Positions 11,203-23,052 of a stretch of 64,000 nucleotides of DNA are shown one piece after another; position 1 is the stretch's first letter; the number at the start of each line of letters is the position of its first letter. Below the pieces are notes generated by a model. It was not told the origin of the DNA. It did not search any database and worked only from the letters and a program-made list of their open reading frames with translations. Position numbers and translations under genes: made by a program. Origin of the DNA: Eupeodes corollae (lineage: Eukaryota > Arthropoda > Insecta > Diptera > Syrphidae); contig NC_079147.1 in the NCBI RefSeq assembly GCF_945859685.1, positions 19,323,289-19,387,288 of the forward strand. Direction: 5' to 3'.

Positions 11203-11782
11203 ATCATTAGATATTATACATTAGATGGGAAATGAGTATCACATTTTTTTGACGGCTTTTTAGCTATCAATTTGACTATTGCCTTTCGTAGAGCAAATTC
11301 ATTCATTTTGGTTGTCATTTATCCAAAAGCAAATGTAAATTAAGGGACAAGTTATAGCTATCATTGAAACTAATAATTGAAATTCTAACGATTATTGAAA
11401 ATGATGAATCATTGAACAAAATTTTCCTGACTGAAATGAAAGTTGAGTAAAAACAATTGTCACATAAAACAAAAAAAATAAAAAGGAGAATATTTGTTTG
11501 TTCATATGGTTAATCAGCTTTAATTCTTGACTCAGCTTAATTTCTTGATCTTGTATGGGTGTAAAAATAATGTGTGGTCTGAGCGTTGCACAATTCTAGA
11601 GAACACTGCTTTGAAATTGACGGTTCATTATCGTTTGCAATGAATACCTGAACGACAGCGATATTTGTTCGACCAAAATGTTGAGTTTACTGAAAAAATT
11701 GACAATTACAATTTAATGATTAGTGAAAGGGCGCGTTGACTAACTCAAAGTTCTGAAATTCATTTAAGATAATTCGATACAT
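11203..11782. other. no gene seen
   Basis: AT-rich spacer. A second TCAATTTGACTAT-like piece near 11270 may be the other end of the 11124 repeat. Confidence 0.3.
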
Positions 11783-11795
11783 AACTTGCTTAATC
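11783..11795. repeat. SINE target-site duplication, left copy
   Basis: AACTTGCTTAATC, repeated exactly at 12074-12086 on the other side of the SINE. Confidence 0.85.
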
Positions 11796-12073
11796 TGTCA
11801 TGCAAGGGGTCTTGGGTTCAATCATTGCCTGTGCCACCTTAATTTAAAAAAATTAATTTTCGCGGGTACTGCCTCTTGCGAGGAATTGACAATTCCTTCA
11901 AGAGTAATTTTTGTCATGAAAAAGTGCTTTCTCAAATTAGCCATTGGGATTTGGCCTAAAATTGTAGGTCCCTTCCATTCCTGACAAGAGTATTCGCACA
12001 CAGAAATGGTTGAGAGTTGTAAGTCACTAGGCCCTGGTTCACAACGGACTGTTGCGCCACCCAATTTTATTTG
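11796..12073 (+). mobile_element. tRNA-derived SINE, 5'-truncated, 13-bp duplication
   Basis: A SINE of about 278 bp beginning inside its tRNA-like head, just after the A-box region. The B box GGGTTCAATC is present near 11813. The body runs through TTCGCGGGTACTGCC, GAGGAATTGACAATTCCTTC and TTTTTGTCATGAAAAAGTGC, and the tail through GAGAGTTGTAAGTCACTAGG to TGTTGCGCCACCC. It is closely similar to 36882-37134. Exact 13-bp duplications flank it, so both boundaries are firm. Without the A box it could not be transcribed efficiently by RNA polymerase III. The minus-strand frame at 11822-12088 is an artefact of the SINE. Confidence 0.88.
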
Positions 12074-12086
12074 AACTTGCTTAATC
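12074..12086. repeat. SINE target-site duplication, right copy
   Basis: Second copy of AACTTGCTTAATC. Confidence 0.85.
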
Positions 12087-12369
12087 AATATTTTACCTCA
12101 AATAAAAATTTGTAATGATACCATCCGATGATAGCTACAATACAAAAAGATTTTAAGAGTGCTAAATATCAAAAAAGGAAGGTAATTTTCTATAAGTGGT
12201 TTTTCTGAAAAAAAGTTTGAACAAAATCAAGCTGATAAGACCAAAGTGTAGCTAATTTTTGACTTTTTAAATCATTCAAAGAAATGTTGCTAGCTTAAGT
12301 TAACTTTGCTTTATTAAAACTTAAAAGGCTTATAGCCTTTTTTTAAACATAGAGAGGGTTTAAAATTAA

Positions 12370-13690
12370 CGAAAAATTTTAATTTTAAAGGAACTTGGAG
12401 TTTACCAGATCAATCTGCGGTTAACCGGATTAACCATATTGGAGCGACGCTACCCACGTTCCAGCATTATGGATGACCACGTTTTCTGGGGAGCTAACAT
12501 CGACTTGTACCAGTATTTCGGTGTAGCCAAGGCAGCACTTCGGGTTTCCAGAACTAAGGCAAAAGTAGGTGATACCGGGAGAAGATGCAAGGTCGAAAGA
12601 CTACAAATGCAAGAGATACTTAAATCCTTCTCCGACATAGTTACCTCGTTCGAAGTTCTTTGCCGCCAACACAATGTATCGAGAACCAGTGGCAACATTG
12701 ATAAGATTAAAAAAAGAAGCTGCATCTGACGTACTCAGTTTCAAACGGACACTAACATGAAATCCCTGTTTTGATGATGAATGTCGGCAGACAAATATAG
12801 CCAGAAACCAAGCACGGAAAGTGGTGCTTCAAATAAGCCCGAGAGCTGCTCACAAGCTTTATGAAAAGAAGAGGAGAGAGAAACACCGACTTCATGAGAG
12901 ATTTAAAAGTAGAAATGAAGTTAGAAAGTTTTATGAGTAGATGAAACGAAATTCACTGAAAAAGGGAGACCCTTTAAACTGCACCAACTATAGAGGAATT
13001 AGTAATCTTAACATCGCTTGAAAAAAATTTGTTTGCCGTAATATTATGTAAATGTCTAAAGCCCATCGTAAAAAATCTAATAGTTTCTTATCAGTGTTTT
13101 CGTTTTTGACCGGGAAATTGCACAGTCGATTAAATATTCACTTTACGGCAGACCCTGAATGAAACCCAAGAACATCAAATCGGCGCCACCAGATCCTCAA
13201 TGATTTTAAGGAAGCATAAAACAACATATAAAATGACGAACTGTAAAAAGCCATGCCTAGTTTTGGCATCCTCGCCAAACTTGACAGTTTGTGTATTATA
13301 ACCTTGCAGAATTCGTGCTGTTCCATAAAGGTTGGAAACAACTTAACAAAACCTTTCGATCGCTGTCATGCGATTTCCTAAGCATCGTCTTCGAAAGACA
13401 TAATCGGAAGGAACTCAGCGTGATGTCAATGGGGTTTTGAGAATATTGATAAAGAAGAGACAAAAATGGGTTTAATGGTTAGTAAGGAAAAACCAAATAA
13501 ATGCTATTATATCAAGAAGGGTCCAAGAACATAGACGTTTCTGTGAAAAAGTCAAAATCGAAGGACGTTTCTTTGAAAAACGTCACCAGCGTTGAGATCA
13601 AACGAACAATTACTCTTGCTAACCGCTTTTTGTTTGGCTCGTCTTTTAAACAATTTAACACTTCAGTTTTTGGAAATTGTATTTGAATAA
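12370..13690 (+). pseudogene. LINE family A, copy 1 (endonuclease to RT C-terminus)
   Basis: Relic of a LINE encoding an apurinic-type endonuclease and a reverse transcriptase, shared with copy 2 at 55080-56645. The end of the endonuclease is at 12390-12575 (RYPRSSIMDDHVFWGANID, then VAKAALRVSRTKAKVGDTGR). KKGDPLNCTNYRGIS lies near 12960, RT motifs near 13250-13330, DIIGRN near 13400, MGLMVSKEKPNK near 13465 and SVEIKRTITLANRFLFG near 13590. The linker and motif-1 part retained here is what copy 2 has lost, so the two copies complement each other in coverage. The catalytic aspartates are deleted or shifted, and many stops are present. The clade is not assigned; it has a YLGS...LLYGAEAW style C-terminus, as in copy 2. 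Confidence 0.72.
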
Positions 13691-15129
13691 TGACGACTGA
13701 TCCGAGTGTTAATGATAATTCGTCACTAATCTCCATTTATTAATAGACAATATTGCTTCATAATAACTTGCTTCGTAATAACTTCTTGCATTTCCCAAGA
13801 CTTTTTGAAACATACCCAGCCCTGTGTTTCAAAGTTCATGGAAATGGTCACTTCTTTTTTTTGGTTACATTTTATGTAAGTACGAAAAGCCAAGGGGATT
13901 TTCCAGAAAATATGGTAAAAACTTTAATCACGTGAGTAAAAATAATACAAGACGGGGTTTTTTGTTAAATTTAATATAACCACTTAATACATAAAACCGT
14001 TAGCAAGAATCTGAACTGGTTTTTCATTTGATTACCAACTCTGTAGACTACTGCATTAATTTAGTAGATACCAGATAGTATTTTATATGACAATACAACA
14101 AAAAAACTGTGAAGTTAATATAGAAATCAATCAGACAAATTAAATTGTTATTCAAAGGTAAAAATAAAAACAGAACTAATGATCTCGTTTTTTTTTTAAT
14201 TAATTCAGTGAAAACATAACAAAACATCAAATCGTTTCTGAGTCACTTTATTATAATTCTTACGAATATAGATATCATCGAGAATATACCATTTCTGATG
14301 ATGCAGAGGAATGAATTGGCTTAAGATGGATCACAAATGCCTGAGGTTAAAATTTATTTATATTATTTTTATTCTTTAGAAAATAATATAAACGAAAAGC
14401 ACGTCAATCCCAAGAAGTTTTAAACATATGTAAAAATATGTATGCATGATGTTGGACAAAAAGAAATAATACTACGTCGTCGTCGGCCGACGCACGTTAA
14501 GGGGAATTTTTTAAATTACACATTTTAAGACTAACAACTTTTTAAAATTAAAACCCCAGGAGGTGATTTTCTTTGAAGCCGCAGAAATCAGACGTATACC
14601 TGTTGTGACTTAGAGTGGTTTTTCGCTATCCTAAATTTAATTAATTTTAGATCTAGATATGGCAGACCAAAGATTATGATGGTTGATGATTAACAATTTT
14701 CAAAGAAACGACATATTAATGACCATTTAAATTGGACAAAAAGTGATGGCCTCATATTATAATTTTGGGTTTTTCATAGTTTTGGATTATAGTCATCTTA
14801 GCTTATGATGATTTAATTTGTCATTAGATACAAAAACGAACCATCCAAAAAAGGTTTTGTATGTAAAGTCTATTTTTCAAGTTGTGCTACTCTTGATGGA
14901 ATCGTTTATCAAAAAAAGAAATCTTAAATCTGAAATAATACACAAAAGAAATAAGATGGATCGATAAAGAGGGGCTTGACAATAAAAGTGGCGTCAGTAA
15001 TATGAATCTTCTTTAACCGCAAAAAAAAGTTTGAAAACAAAAACAAATGAAAGGAAAACAAAATTGACCAAACTTATATCTTGAACAGGGTATTTCAGAT
15101 ATTTTTTTTTAAATATATTAGGTGAGAAC
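13691..15129. other. no gene seen
   Basis: AT-rich spacer. A CpG-containing patch, CGTCGTCGTCGGCCGACG, occurs near 14475. Open frames at 13753-13935 and 14048-14230 have low-complexity, unrecognised translations. Confidence 0.35.
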
Positions 15130-16215
15130 TCAACCCTTAAAATGATTAAGCACACTGGAAGCTATTAGAAATTGGGATTAGAACGGAAATATTGACGTTT
15201 TTGAGATGATGGGTGGGACATATTAAGGCTGCTAAAGCATTCTTCATTCGTGTAGTGCGGTTGAATAATGAAATCTCTATACTTAAAATTACCGGAATCG
15301 GACCCAAAGTAAACTGATGATCATTTCTTGATATACGGAATTGTTTGAGTTAAGGAATGCAACTCACTTTTTACTAGAGCATTGTTTCATCGTTCTTAAA
15401 ACTTATTTTTGGAATTTATTAAGTACGTTTTTAGGGTACCTTTTTGTATGAATTATAGCCAACTCAAAATGTGAAACAAACTTGTTGTATCTTCAGAAAA
15501 AACCTGATCATTGTTGGGTACTATAAATTGAAATTGTGCCCTTATTTCATTTAACAAAAATGATATAACATATATTTTCAGCAGTTGATCATATTTCACA
15601 TTAAAATGAGGTAAAATTATTTAGAGAAATAATACCAAGTTATCGGTAAGGTATTTAATTGGGGGTTGGGTATCAGGCAACCCACCATTCGCTTCCTTCT
15701 TAGACAAATTATATTATATTAGGTGCAAGGTTAAGCTACTCGTAATGCAAAGTATGGCGAACCATTCAGCTGAAAGCTTTTAGGAAATTGGTTTAATTAA
15801 ACTTTATAAAAGTGAAATAAGGCCAAATCTTGAACTTGGTCCTTATTTCACTTAACTCTATTTCATGTCACCGAATTTTAAATGCAAATGCTGTTTGTTC
15901 CCTCAATACAAAAACCACCAACAAAAAGTGTCATTGGTAAACAGTATTGAGTTTTCGGGTCATTAAAGTCTACACAGCTTATGATTCCCCATTGTTAAAT
16001 GTTATCAAGGTTAGAGTTAGATGAGCTTATCATGCGCTACTGTTGGTTGTCCACATCCAAAGGACAAGAATATGAATCAAACAACCACTAAGAAAAGCTA
16101 AAAGTACTTTTGTCAGCAAACCAATCCAAAATTTCAAGCAAAAGTTCATTTATAAAAATAAGGAAGAATATCGGAGACAAAATGGAGCCTTGCGGCACGC
16201 CAGTACAGTAGATTT
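15130..16215 (-). pseudogene. Jockey-type LINE RT relic (minus), same family as 51 kb
   Basis: Two pieces of one minus-strand element. At 16010-16215: TGVPQGSILSPIFFLIFIN, then WFADKSTFSFS, where the family has a FADDSTL catalytic box; here the second aspartate reads K. At 15130-15420: QFTLGPIPVIL and NRTTRMKNALAALICPTHH, matching the C-terminal motif at 8250-8310. The sequence between the pieces (15420-16010) is mostly unreadable, so the RT thumb is deleted or badly decayed. The mutated catalytic residue and the stops show it is dead. Confidence 0.65.
15810..15853. other. perfect 13-bp inverted repeat (hairpin)
   Basis: AAGTGAAATAAGG at 15810-15822 pairs exactly with CCTTATTTCACTT at 15841-15853. 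The loop side adds CCAA/TTGG across a one-base bulge, giving about 17 paired bases around a nine-base loop. It lies in the non-coding middle of a decayed LINE. No function is assigned. Confidence 0.5.
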
Positions 16216-17074
16216 GTTTGTTTTAATTTCCTGAGAGTGAATATAGAAACATATTCGAATCACCCTGTTTCGTAAAATTCTTAATAATGATGCGCTTAAA
16301 TTTGTTTTAATGCATTCTATTTTTGAAGAAACCAGTCAGGATGATGATGGTTGTTGAAAGACGATAATACAATAAATTGTTTTTTATTCTGTTTTTGTTT
16401 TATTTTTATTTTTGTATTGCATTTTTGTTCTGTTTTATCATTTATACTCATTTTATCGATGGATGAATTTAGTAGTTCTTTTAGTTTGAAAATAAATAAA
16501 GAAAGAGAAAACAAGAGAAAAGTAAAGACTAACTTCGTAAGAAAAAACTGGATGAAAGTGGATAAAAGTAGTTTATACCTTGAATATAATATTAAATGTA
16601 GGAGAGTAGCTTTATGTACAAACTCAACACAATAATTACTTTAAAAACAATAACAGAAAATAAAGGTAAACAAACAAAAGTATAGTATTTAAAAGGTTGG
16701 TACTATCATCTCCGTATAAAACTGATGGTCGTAAAAAACAAAAAAGATTATTATTTATTTAAAGGAAGGAGGTCACATGAGCACAGAAAACTGGTAAAAC
16801 CGTATAAACTTACGTCAAAGGAGTGTCATTATTTTAATTAGGAAATCATACACCCCCTCTCTTGGCCACTCTCCATAATCCATAAGAAAAGAAGAATAAG
16901 ATATGAAATTAAAATATAAGGAGTAACCTAAAATAACTTATTTAAGAGTTAATTTAAAAGAGATAAATATAGTTTCCAAAAAATAAAAATACTTTTGGCT
17001 TTCGATCTTCAACGTCATTAAACAAAACAAAAATATGGAAAGAATTGATAAATTTACTTTCATATTTTTCTATT
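16216..17074. other. no gene seen
   Basis: AT-rich spacer; the frames at 16317-16635 are low-complexity translations of T-rich DNA. Confidence 0.35.
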
Positions 17075-17077
17075 TTT

Positions 17078-17160
17078 AACTTCCCATTGGAAGATGTTGT
17101 AATGGGTCCGATTTTTCAAATTAAAAAATTTAACATTTATTAAGGTTTTTTGCAGAAAGA
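17078..17160 (-). repeat. end fragment of dispersed repeat R (minus)
   Basis: TAACTTCCCATTGG and GTAATGGGTCCGATTTTTC are the reverse complement of the 3' end of repeat R (compare 42830-42874). Only about 80 bases of that end are recognisable; the rest of the copy is missing. Confidence 0.55.
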
Positions 17161-17723
17161 ACTTTCAAAAACATTCATTTTGAATTACTAACACTTTAAA
17201 GAAAAAGTGACAATTAGTTTAAACCAAAATTAGTTATAGTAAAAACTATGATTGCAACTTCTTTCATTACATTTAATAATAAGACTAGCAAAATATTTGT
17301 TAAATACAAACGAAAACTAACATTACCGTCAAATAAATGTTTTTAACGTCTGATGGAATCCATTTAATAGTCTAACTAACTAGCAAACTTTCTTCATCTA
17401 TAACAAATTGTTGTTGTTAACTTGTTGATGAATTTAAAAAATTCAATAATACAAAAATTTGCCCTAAATTAAGTTAACGTCTTTATTATCTTGACGAAGA
17501 AAACCAATTGCATCAATCATTATTGATTGGATACTTTTTAAAGTTGTTAAAATTAATATATTTTTTTTGAGGGAACCAATGTGAAGTTTTTTTTGTATAA
17601 TTATTTTTAAAAACATTTGTTGTTGAAATGCAATTTAATACGAGTCATGGGTATTTTTGTTTATACGAGTATTTTTGTATAGAGAATTGAATACAAATTC
17701 AGTTTTTAATTGGATTAGGTTGC

Positions 17724-18790
17724 AAAAAAGAGGCTGGGATGCGACCCATATTGATAACTTCCCATCCCGTGTGTCGATTTGTCTTGTTTAAAAGTTTGTA
17801 GGTTTTCGTGTTTCGTTAAAAAAGTTGTCAAGTTGAATTATTCTTAAAAATTTTAAAATTACTAACAATAGTGACGAAGTAGTTAAGTTTCAAAATCTAG
17901 TTTTGTTCAATAGATTCTAAGTCGAAAACAATTTTTTCCCAATTTAAGTAGCATTTATTAAATTTGTACAAATTGGATGAATGAAATTAATTTGAGAGAT
18001 ATCAAGAACCAAACATCAATTTTTACAAAATGTACGCATTATTTCTTGTAGATTTTATTTTTTTATGAAAAAACGGACTATTGGATTTTAATAAAAAAAA
18101 CTACTGAATATCGAAAACAATATTTTCTGTGAAATCAGAAAGTTTGACGACAGTATTTTTAATTTTAAAAAGCTATTTGAGTCGAAAGTAAAGTTTTAGT
18201 ATTGTTTTTTTGTTATGTTTTTATTTTTTATAAAAAATTGTCAATTCGATTTTTCTCAAATTTTTACAGAATTAGAGAACAATATTTTTTAAAAACTAAA
18301 AGTAGTTTAAAGCCAAATATCTCGAAGTTCTGAAAAGATATTTGAGTCGAAAATCAATTTTTACCAAACTTTATTAATTTCTTTGTTTAGGTTTTTATTT
18401 TTTGTAAAAAACTGTCAATTCGATTGTTCTCAAAATTCTACCAGATATTTAAAACGTTAGTTGGATTTTTTTCAAAAAAATATATTTAATTGGTATCACG
18501 TTGTAATATACTATATAAAATTTAAATCAAGTCACGCTATTTTCCTGAGAGCCCTTCGGTATCTTTCTGTCTTATTATCTGTATAACAAAATTTGCTTAA
18601 AGTATCTCTTTAGGTTCTTGAGCTATGGACCACGAAAGAAACGTCGCGAACGTACGTACACACGCACGCACGCACAGACATCTTTCTAAAATTCTCTTAT
18701 TTCGACTCAAGGGACCTCGAAACGTCGATAAATGCCAAATTTTTAATTTGACAATTCGGACCCATTACAATAACTGCCTATGGAAAGTTA
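17724..18790 (+). repeat. dispersed repeat R, copy 1 (about 1.07 kb)
   Basis: Begins AAAAAAGAGGCTGGGATGCG, followed by GACCCATATTGATAACTTCC, and ends GACCCATTACAATAACTGCC then TATGGAAAGTT. Inside are three or four diverged units of about 175 bp, each marked by AACTGTCAATTCGATT, AAAACAATATTT, TTTGAGTCGAAA and AATTTTTACCAA. Units start near 18069, 18231 and 18407. Near the 3' end is a CGTACGTACACACGCACGCA tract (18650-18675). The same organisation occurs in copies 2 and 3. It carries no protein motif; the frame at 18625-18840 is incidental. The class is unknown. A Helentron/DINE-like element with internal tandem units, or a long satellite unit, are the candidates. Confidence 0.65.
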
Positions 18791-20880
18791 ATAAGCTTGA
18801 CTCCAAATGTTGCGCAAGATTTACATGCACCAAAATATAAATTCGAAAAGCTTTTTATAAGAGAGTGAACTGAAATCAACAAGTTTTGTTTATTATAAAT
18901 AAATAAACAATTTTTGTAATGACTTAACGACTCGCGAAGTCACTTTTATAGAAATTTAAACTTTAAATGAGAGCTATCAAAAATTCAAAGTAGTCCATTT
19001 AATTTCTCATATCAAAGTTAAAAATACTTGTTGAACTTTAAGTAATTTTATAAAAAAATGTCTGTAAAAAATAGTCACACATTTACGAAATTCTTGTAAA
19101 TGCATGTTTATTTTATACTCTTTATAATTTATAAATATTAAGCTTATATCTAACGTTAAAAAATGTTATATAAATAAAAGTAAAGAAAAAAATAAAAAAA
19201 AAAGTAATTACAATATTTTGAAAATATTATTAGAAAAAAAATAACGAAATAACGAATTTTTTCGTTTTTAACGTAAGGTCAAACATATTTTTTTTATAAC
19301 TATGCAATCGTTAATTTGTGTCAAACATTTTTTATGAAAAGAGCAATGATATAGAGCTAAGGAACAAATGATATTAAGAAAAAGCTAATTAAAAATTAAA
19401 ACACAATTATACCCCAATGATCAAAAAACTGTCTTGTCAAAGGTTTTTTAAACTTAAACGGACTTTTTCATAATACTGTTAAAAAAGTGGCTTTTTGGAA
19501 TACAATTCCATTGACTATTGTTGAAATCAATCTTCATTTAAAATTAAGGTTTATGGATTAAGAATTATGTTCAAAAATAAAATCATAAAAGCTGGAAACA
19601 TCACTACTGTGAACATTTCCATTTAGCTTTTACGATTTTTTTAAGTCCATTGATTTATCCGTCTATTTAAATTCATCGAAATGCACAAAACTAGGTACAC
19701 TTAAATATTTACAGTTAATACCATAAGACTATTAAATTAAATATTACACTTCATTCGAAAAACATTAGTCTCAACAAAACACTTAAAAACCTACAAAATG
19801 CACACACGCTTCTGCTATTATCCATCAAACATTATAAAATCATTAGAAGGAAGTATTTGTTCATAATAGAATATCATAACATACTTATTAAAGTCTAATT
19901 AAAGTTGTTGTAATATCATAACAGGTAATTAAAAATTGCTATGCTCAATTTTAAATTAAGTTTAATTAATATGAACACATTTTTTACATTTTTCAATATG
20001 TATGTAGGCATTTATAGAAAGTAGAATGCGTTTATTTAATAAATTGGAGAACTTTGAGTATCTTGACGGTCTTAAATTGGTTTTACTATTATTTTTTTTT
20101 TAGTTTTTAAATAAATTTAAGTTTAACACTAGAAAGGAACGAAATTAATTTTTTTAGGCAATATTTAAAGGGGTTTTTTTTTAGTTCTTTAACCCATTAA
20201 AATCTTCTTCAAACGATTTGTATTGTATTGTTTCTTGTTATAAAACCAATCAAAACAAATAAAGAAACAATAATCAAGACTTTATTAGAAACAACAAAAA
20301 ACAAAAATTGTTGTGATGCAAATGCAAATTCTCTTCACACCTACATTAATTTATTCAAAACGTTTTCTGGAAGTTAGAAAATTTGCATAGAAATCTCGAA
20401 ACAATAAAAAAACTATATTCATTATGCAAGTTAAGGAATCTGAATAAAACAATAAAATTTTTTAAATCACTTGTTTAACATAACACCACCTGTTAAAAAA
20501 TTTACAAACTTGTTTATACCATTTATGGAACATCATCATCATGTCTACATGACTTTATCAGCTTTTTTTTGCAAAATTATAAAAATGATTTTCTTATTAT
20601 TTAAGTATTTTTTAAACTATTTAATGCCCACATTTTTATAGCCTAGGATGAGACATATCCAAAAACCAAGCCTTTTTAGTATTCCACGCGGTTATTTTGC
20701 ACATAACTCAAAGCTTTTATAATATCTCTTCCTCGTTTATATAATTCTTCTATCGAACTTAACTCTTATTGAATTAATTTTAACCAGAACAAAACTATAA
20801 AAAAAAACTATTAAAAATTGCAGTGTTTTTTTAAAAATTCCAAAGGCATGCAAAAACAACTATAACCATAAAACACAGTA
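18791..20880. other. no gene seen; one hairpin
   Basis: AT-rich spacer. The only structure noted is a long imperfect hairpin at 19580-19638, listed separately. Confidence 0.4.
19580..19638. other. imperfect hairpin, miRNA-precursor-like
   Basis: AAATCATAAAAGCT (19580-19593) pairs with AGCTTTTACGATTT (19625-19638) with one A/C mismatch. Inside, GGAAA (19594-19598) pairs with TTTCC (19616-19620), leaving a four-base bulge on one arm and a loop of about 17 bases. The size and pairing resemble a short precursor hairpin, but hairpins of this kind also arise in decayed MITEs. Confidence 0.35.
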
Positions 20881-21295
20881 TTTTAATATTGTATAGTGTC
20901 GTGTCGGTAATAAATTTTCCCACAAGCCGGCTCTAATGCACGACGAACGATCGCGACGCACATGGTTCAAATTCAAATATCTTAGCCGGGAAATGAAATA
21001 AATAAAATATGTTTGAATTTGTTATTTGTTTAAACAAATAAAACCAAAAAATAGAGTGAATATATGGTCTTTGTTGACAAACAAAACACCGAAGTCACAT
21101 GGTATCTGAATGAGAAAATAAACCTCCCGCATATCTCGCTAAATTAACTACGCTTTTGTTTAATAATTAATCGAGACTTATTTGCGATCGTCATGTGAGT
21201 CTTTATTAGAATTTCTTTTTTTTTAACTTCATAATCATAAACAGACATAAATACCAGAATATTGTTTATAGTAATTAATACTTCACAAAAACTAG
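20881..21295. other. unique sequence with a GC-richer patch
   Basis: 20925-20965 contains AAGCCGGCTCTAATGCACGA and ACGATCGCGACGCAC in otherwise AT-rich DNA. No coding motif. It may belong with the regulatory island at 21.3-21.9 kb. Confidence 0.25.
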
Positions 21296-21860
21296 AACTC
21301 ACATGATTTTAAATTATATGCACTGGCTCCAAACCGTGCGTCGTCGTTGTCCGTCAAGAAATTTTAATCACAAAAACTAAAAATTACACCTGTTTAACAC
21401 TTAATTTCAAAATTATAGCGATTAATTCGATCACCACCACACCACGTACTCGTATAATCTATAAGCTATTTAATTATTTTTATTTTTAATAATTTGTTTA
21501 AATAATTCGATACTCGCAAAAGATTTTTTCGAAACGAGAGCGGTAGATCCTTACGCGGCAACGGTTAGATTCATAAAACATTCAACCGAGCGGCAGTGAG
21601 TCTCATTTATAATCAGCATCAATGAATGAAGGAGAATTAATTAATTGCGCTATCAAACAATCCGAGCTGGAGCGAAACGGTCGGAACGTTCGTTCGGTTC
21701 GTTTGTTCGGCGTCGTTATAGTCGTCGTCGGCGCACTGCCAAACCAAACCGCCAACTTTAGCAACACTGTTTTATCTACACCAACATCCACCAACAACAA
21801 CAAGAGCAACAAAAAGCCATCAACAGCACACGTAGGGTCATTAAGAAAACCTGATCAGTG
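21296..21860 (-). promoter_or_regulatory. candidate host promoter / 5' non-coding exon (minus)
   Basis: CpG-rich unique island (CGTCGTTATAGTCGTCGTCG near 21712, GGTCGGAACGTTCGTTCGG near 21678). On the minus strand a TATAAA box lies at 21606-21611. A CpG-bearing stretch without long frames follows, ending at a splice-donor-like CAT|GTGAGT at 21296-21301 (read on the minus strand). This matches the layout TATA box, 5' untranslated exon, donor. The frames at 21603-21861 on both strands are probably chance products of the GC-rich repeats (poly-Asn/Thr/Ser, poly-Leu). Strand and function are inferred only. Confidence 0.3.
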
Positions 21861-23052
21861 ATCATCCCCTACCGCTTATTAAGTCTTGAGAATTTGCTTT
21901 AAAGCTTTGATACGTCACGGCAGGTATAAGTTGATTAATCTGTTAGAATGCGGTAAAATTTAAATTAAAAAATTATATTGATATGCTATGATAAACACCG
22001 CTATTTACAGTGTTTACACCCGGTGCGGTGGTGGTTGGTGCGATGACTTATTGTGGTTAGACCTTAAAAGGGCTACAAACAATTAAAACTTTAAGTAATT
22101 CTATTTATAGACATTTCAAGTGCAGATATTTACCTTTAATTTTATGTTAACGATTTATTTATTGTTGTTGTTTCTTATTGTTGTTATTATTGTGCAATCC
22201 TTTTACGTATTCATTGCATTTTAATGTCTTCAAAACGGTGCGCCCAGAATTAAAACTTTTGATTAAGTGGGGTTTACATAAAATACAAGAAGTCATTTTT
22301 AAAATACAACCACGTAATTCTGAGGCCGTTGCGTTGCGATCATAATAAAAAAGCGGAAAGGCTTTGAATGTATTTCCGGGTGGCTGAGTTTTTATTTTTA
22401 AGAATTTTAAGTTATTAATATTCGCGTTATCAATTTTGTTTCCGAAAAAGAAAAGAAATTAACTCAGCTGACGAAAAGCGACCTAAATTTAAGACGAACT
22501 CGTTTTTTTGTATGTTGGGGGGAATTTTTTGGGTTCAATATTTTGAAGAGCTTCAAGGTATATTGCTACTTAAAAACAATTCAAGTACAAATTAATGGTG
22601 CTTAGAGTAAAATGAGTGCAAAGGAAAATGAAGTTAGAAGGGTATGTCCTGGGACTAATAATTTAGGCCGTACGCAAACCTATAGAGGCCGGTAAACAAA
22701 ATTTTTGTGAATTGTTTTTAGAAATTCTACAAAATAAATTTAAACTACAGAAACTGAGTTTTTGTTATAATATTCGCTGAAAAAGAAAAGTGATATACGC
22801 ATGTACAGAAGTCAAAATTAAATTGTTTTATTTATTAAATTCAAGGCCTAAAATGCTTAAATTTCTTGAAGGCAAAAATAATTGATTTTAGAATCAATAG
22901 AATTAATTCATATCTATAAATTTTGACTATGTCACTTTGCTTTTCCAGTGACGATTATGTTTGCACTGAACATCTCTTTTGTTTCAGGGCCTATGGCAGC
23001 ACTAATAGCTGCCAAATGACGTACTCCCAAAGTGGAAAGTGAAAAACTTTAC
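21861..23052. other. no gene seen
   Basis: Spacer with a further GC-richer patch, CACCCGGTGCGGTGGTGG near 22018, and TTGTTGTTG-type runs near 22163. No coding motif recognised. Confidence 0.3.

Noticed and set aside
18650..18675. CRISPR-like or other short regular array (ACGC repeats)
   Set aside because: It is a simple microsatellite tract that recurs in each copy of repeat R; there are no unique spacers, and the sequence is an animal genome.
21603..21861. Coding exons on either strand of the 21.6 kb island
   Set aside because: The translations are low-complexity runs created by GTCGTC and AACAAC repeats; a promoter or non-coding exon explains the island better.
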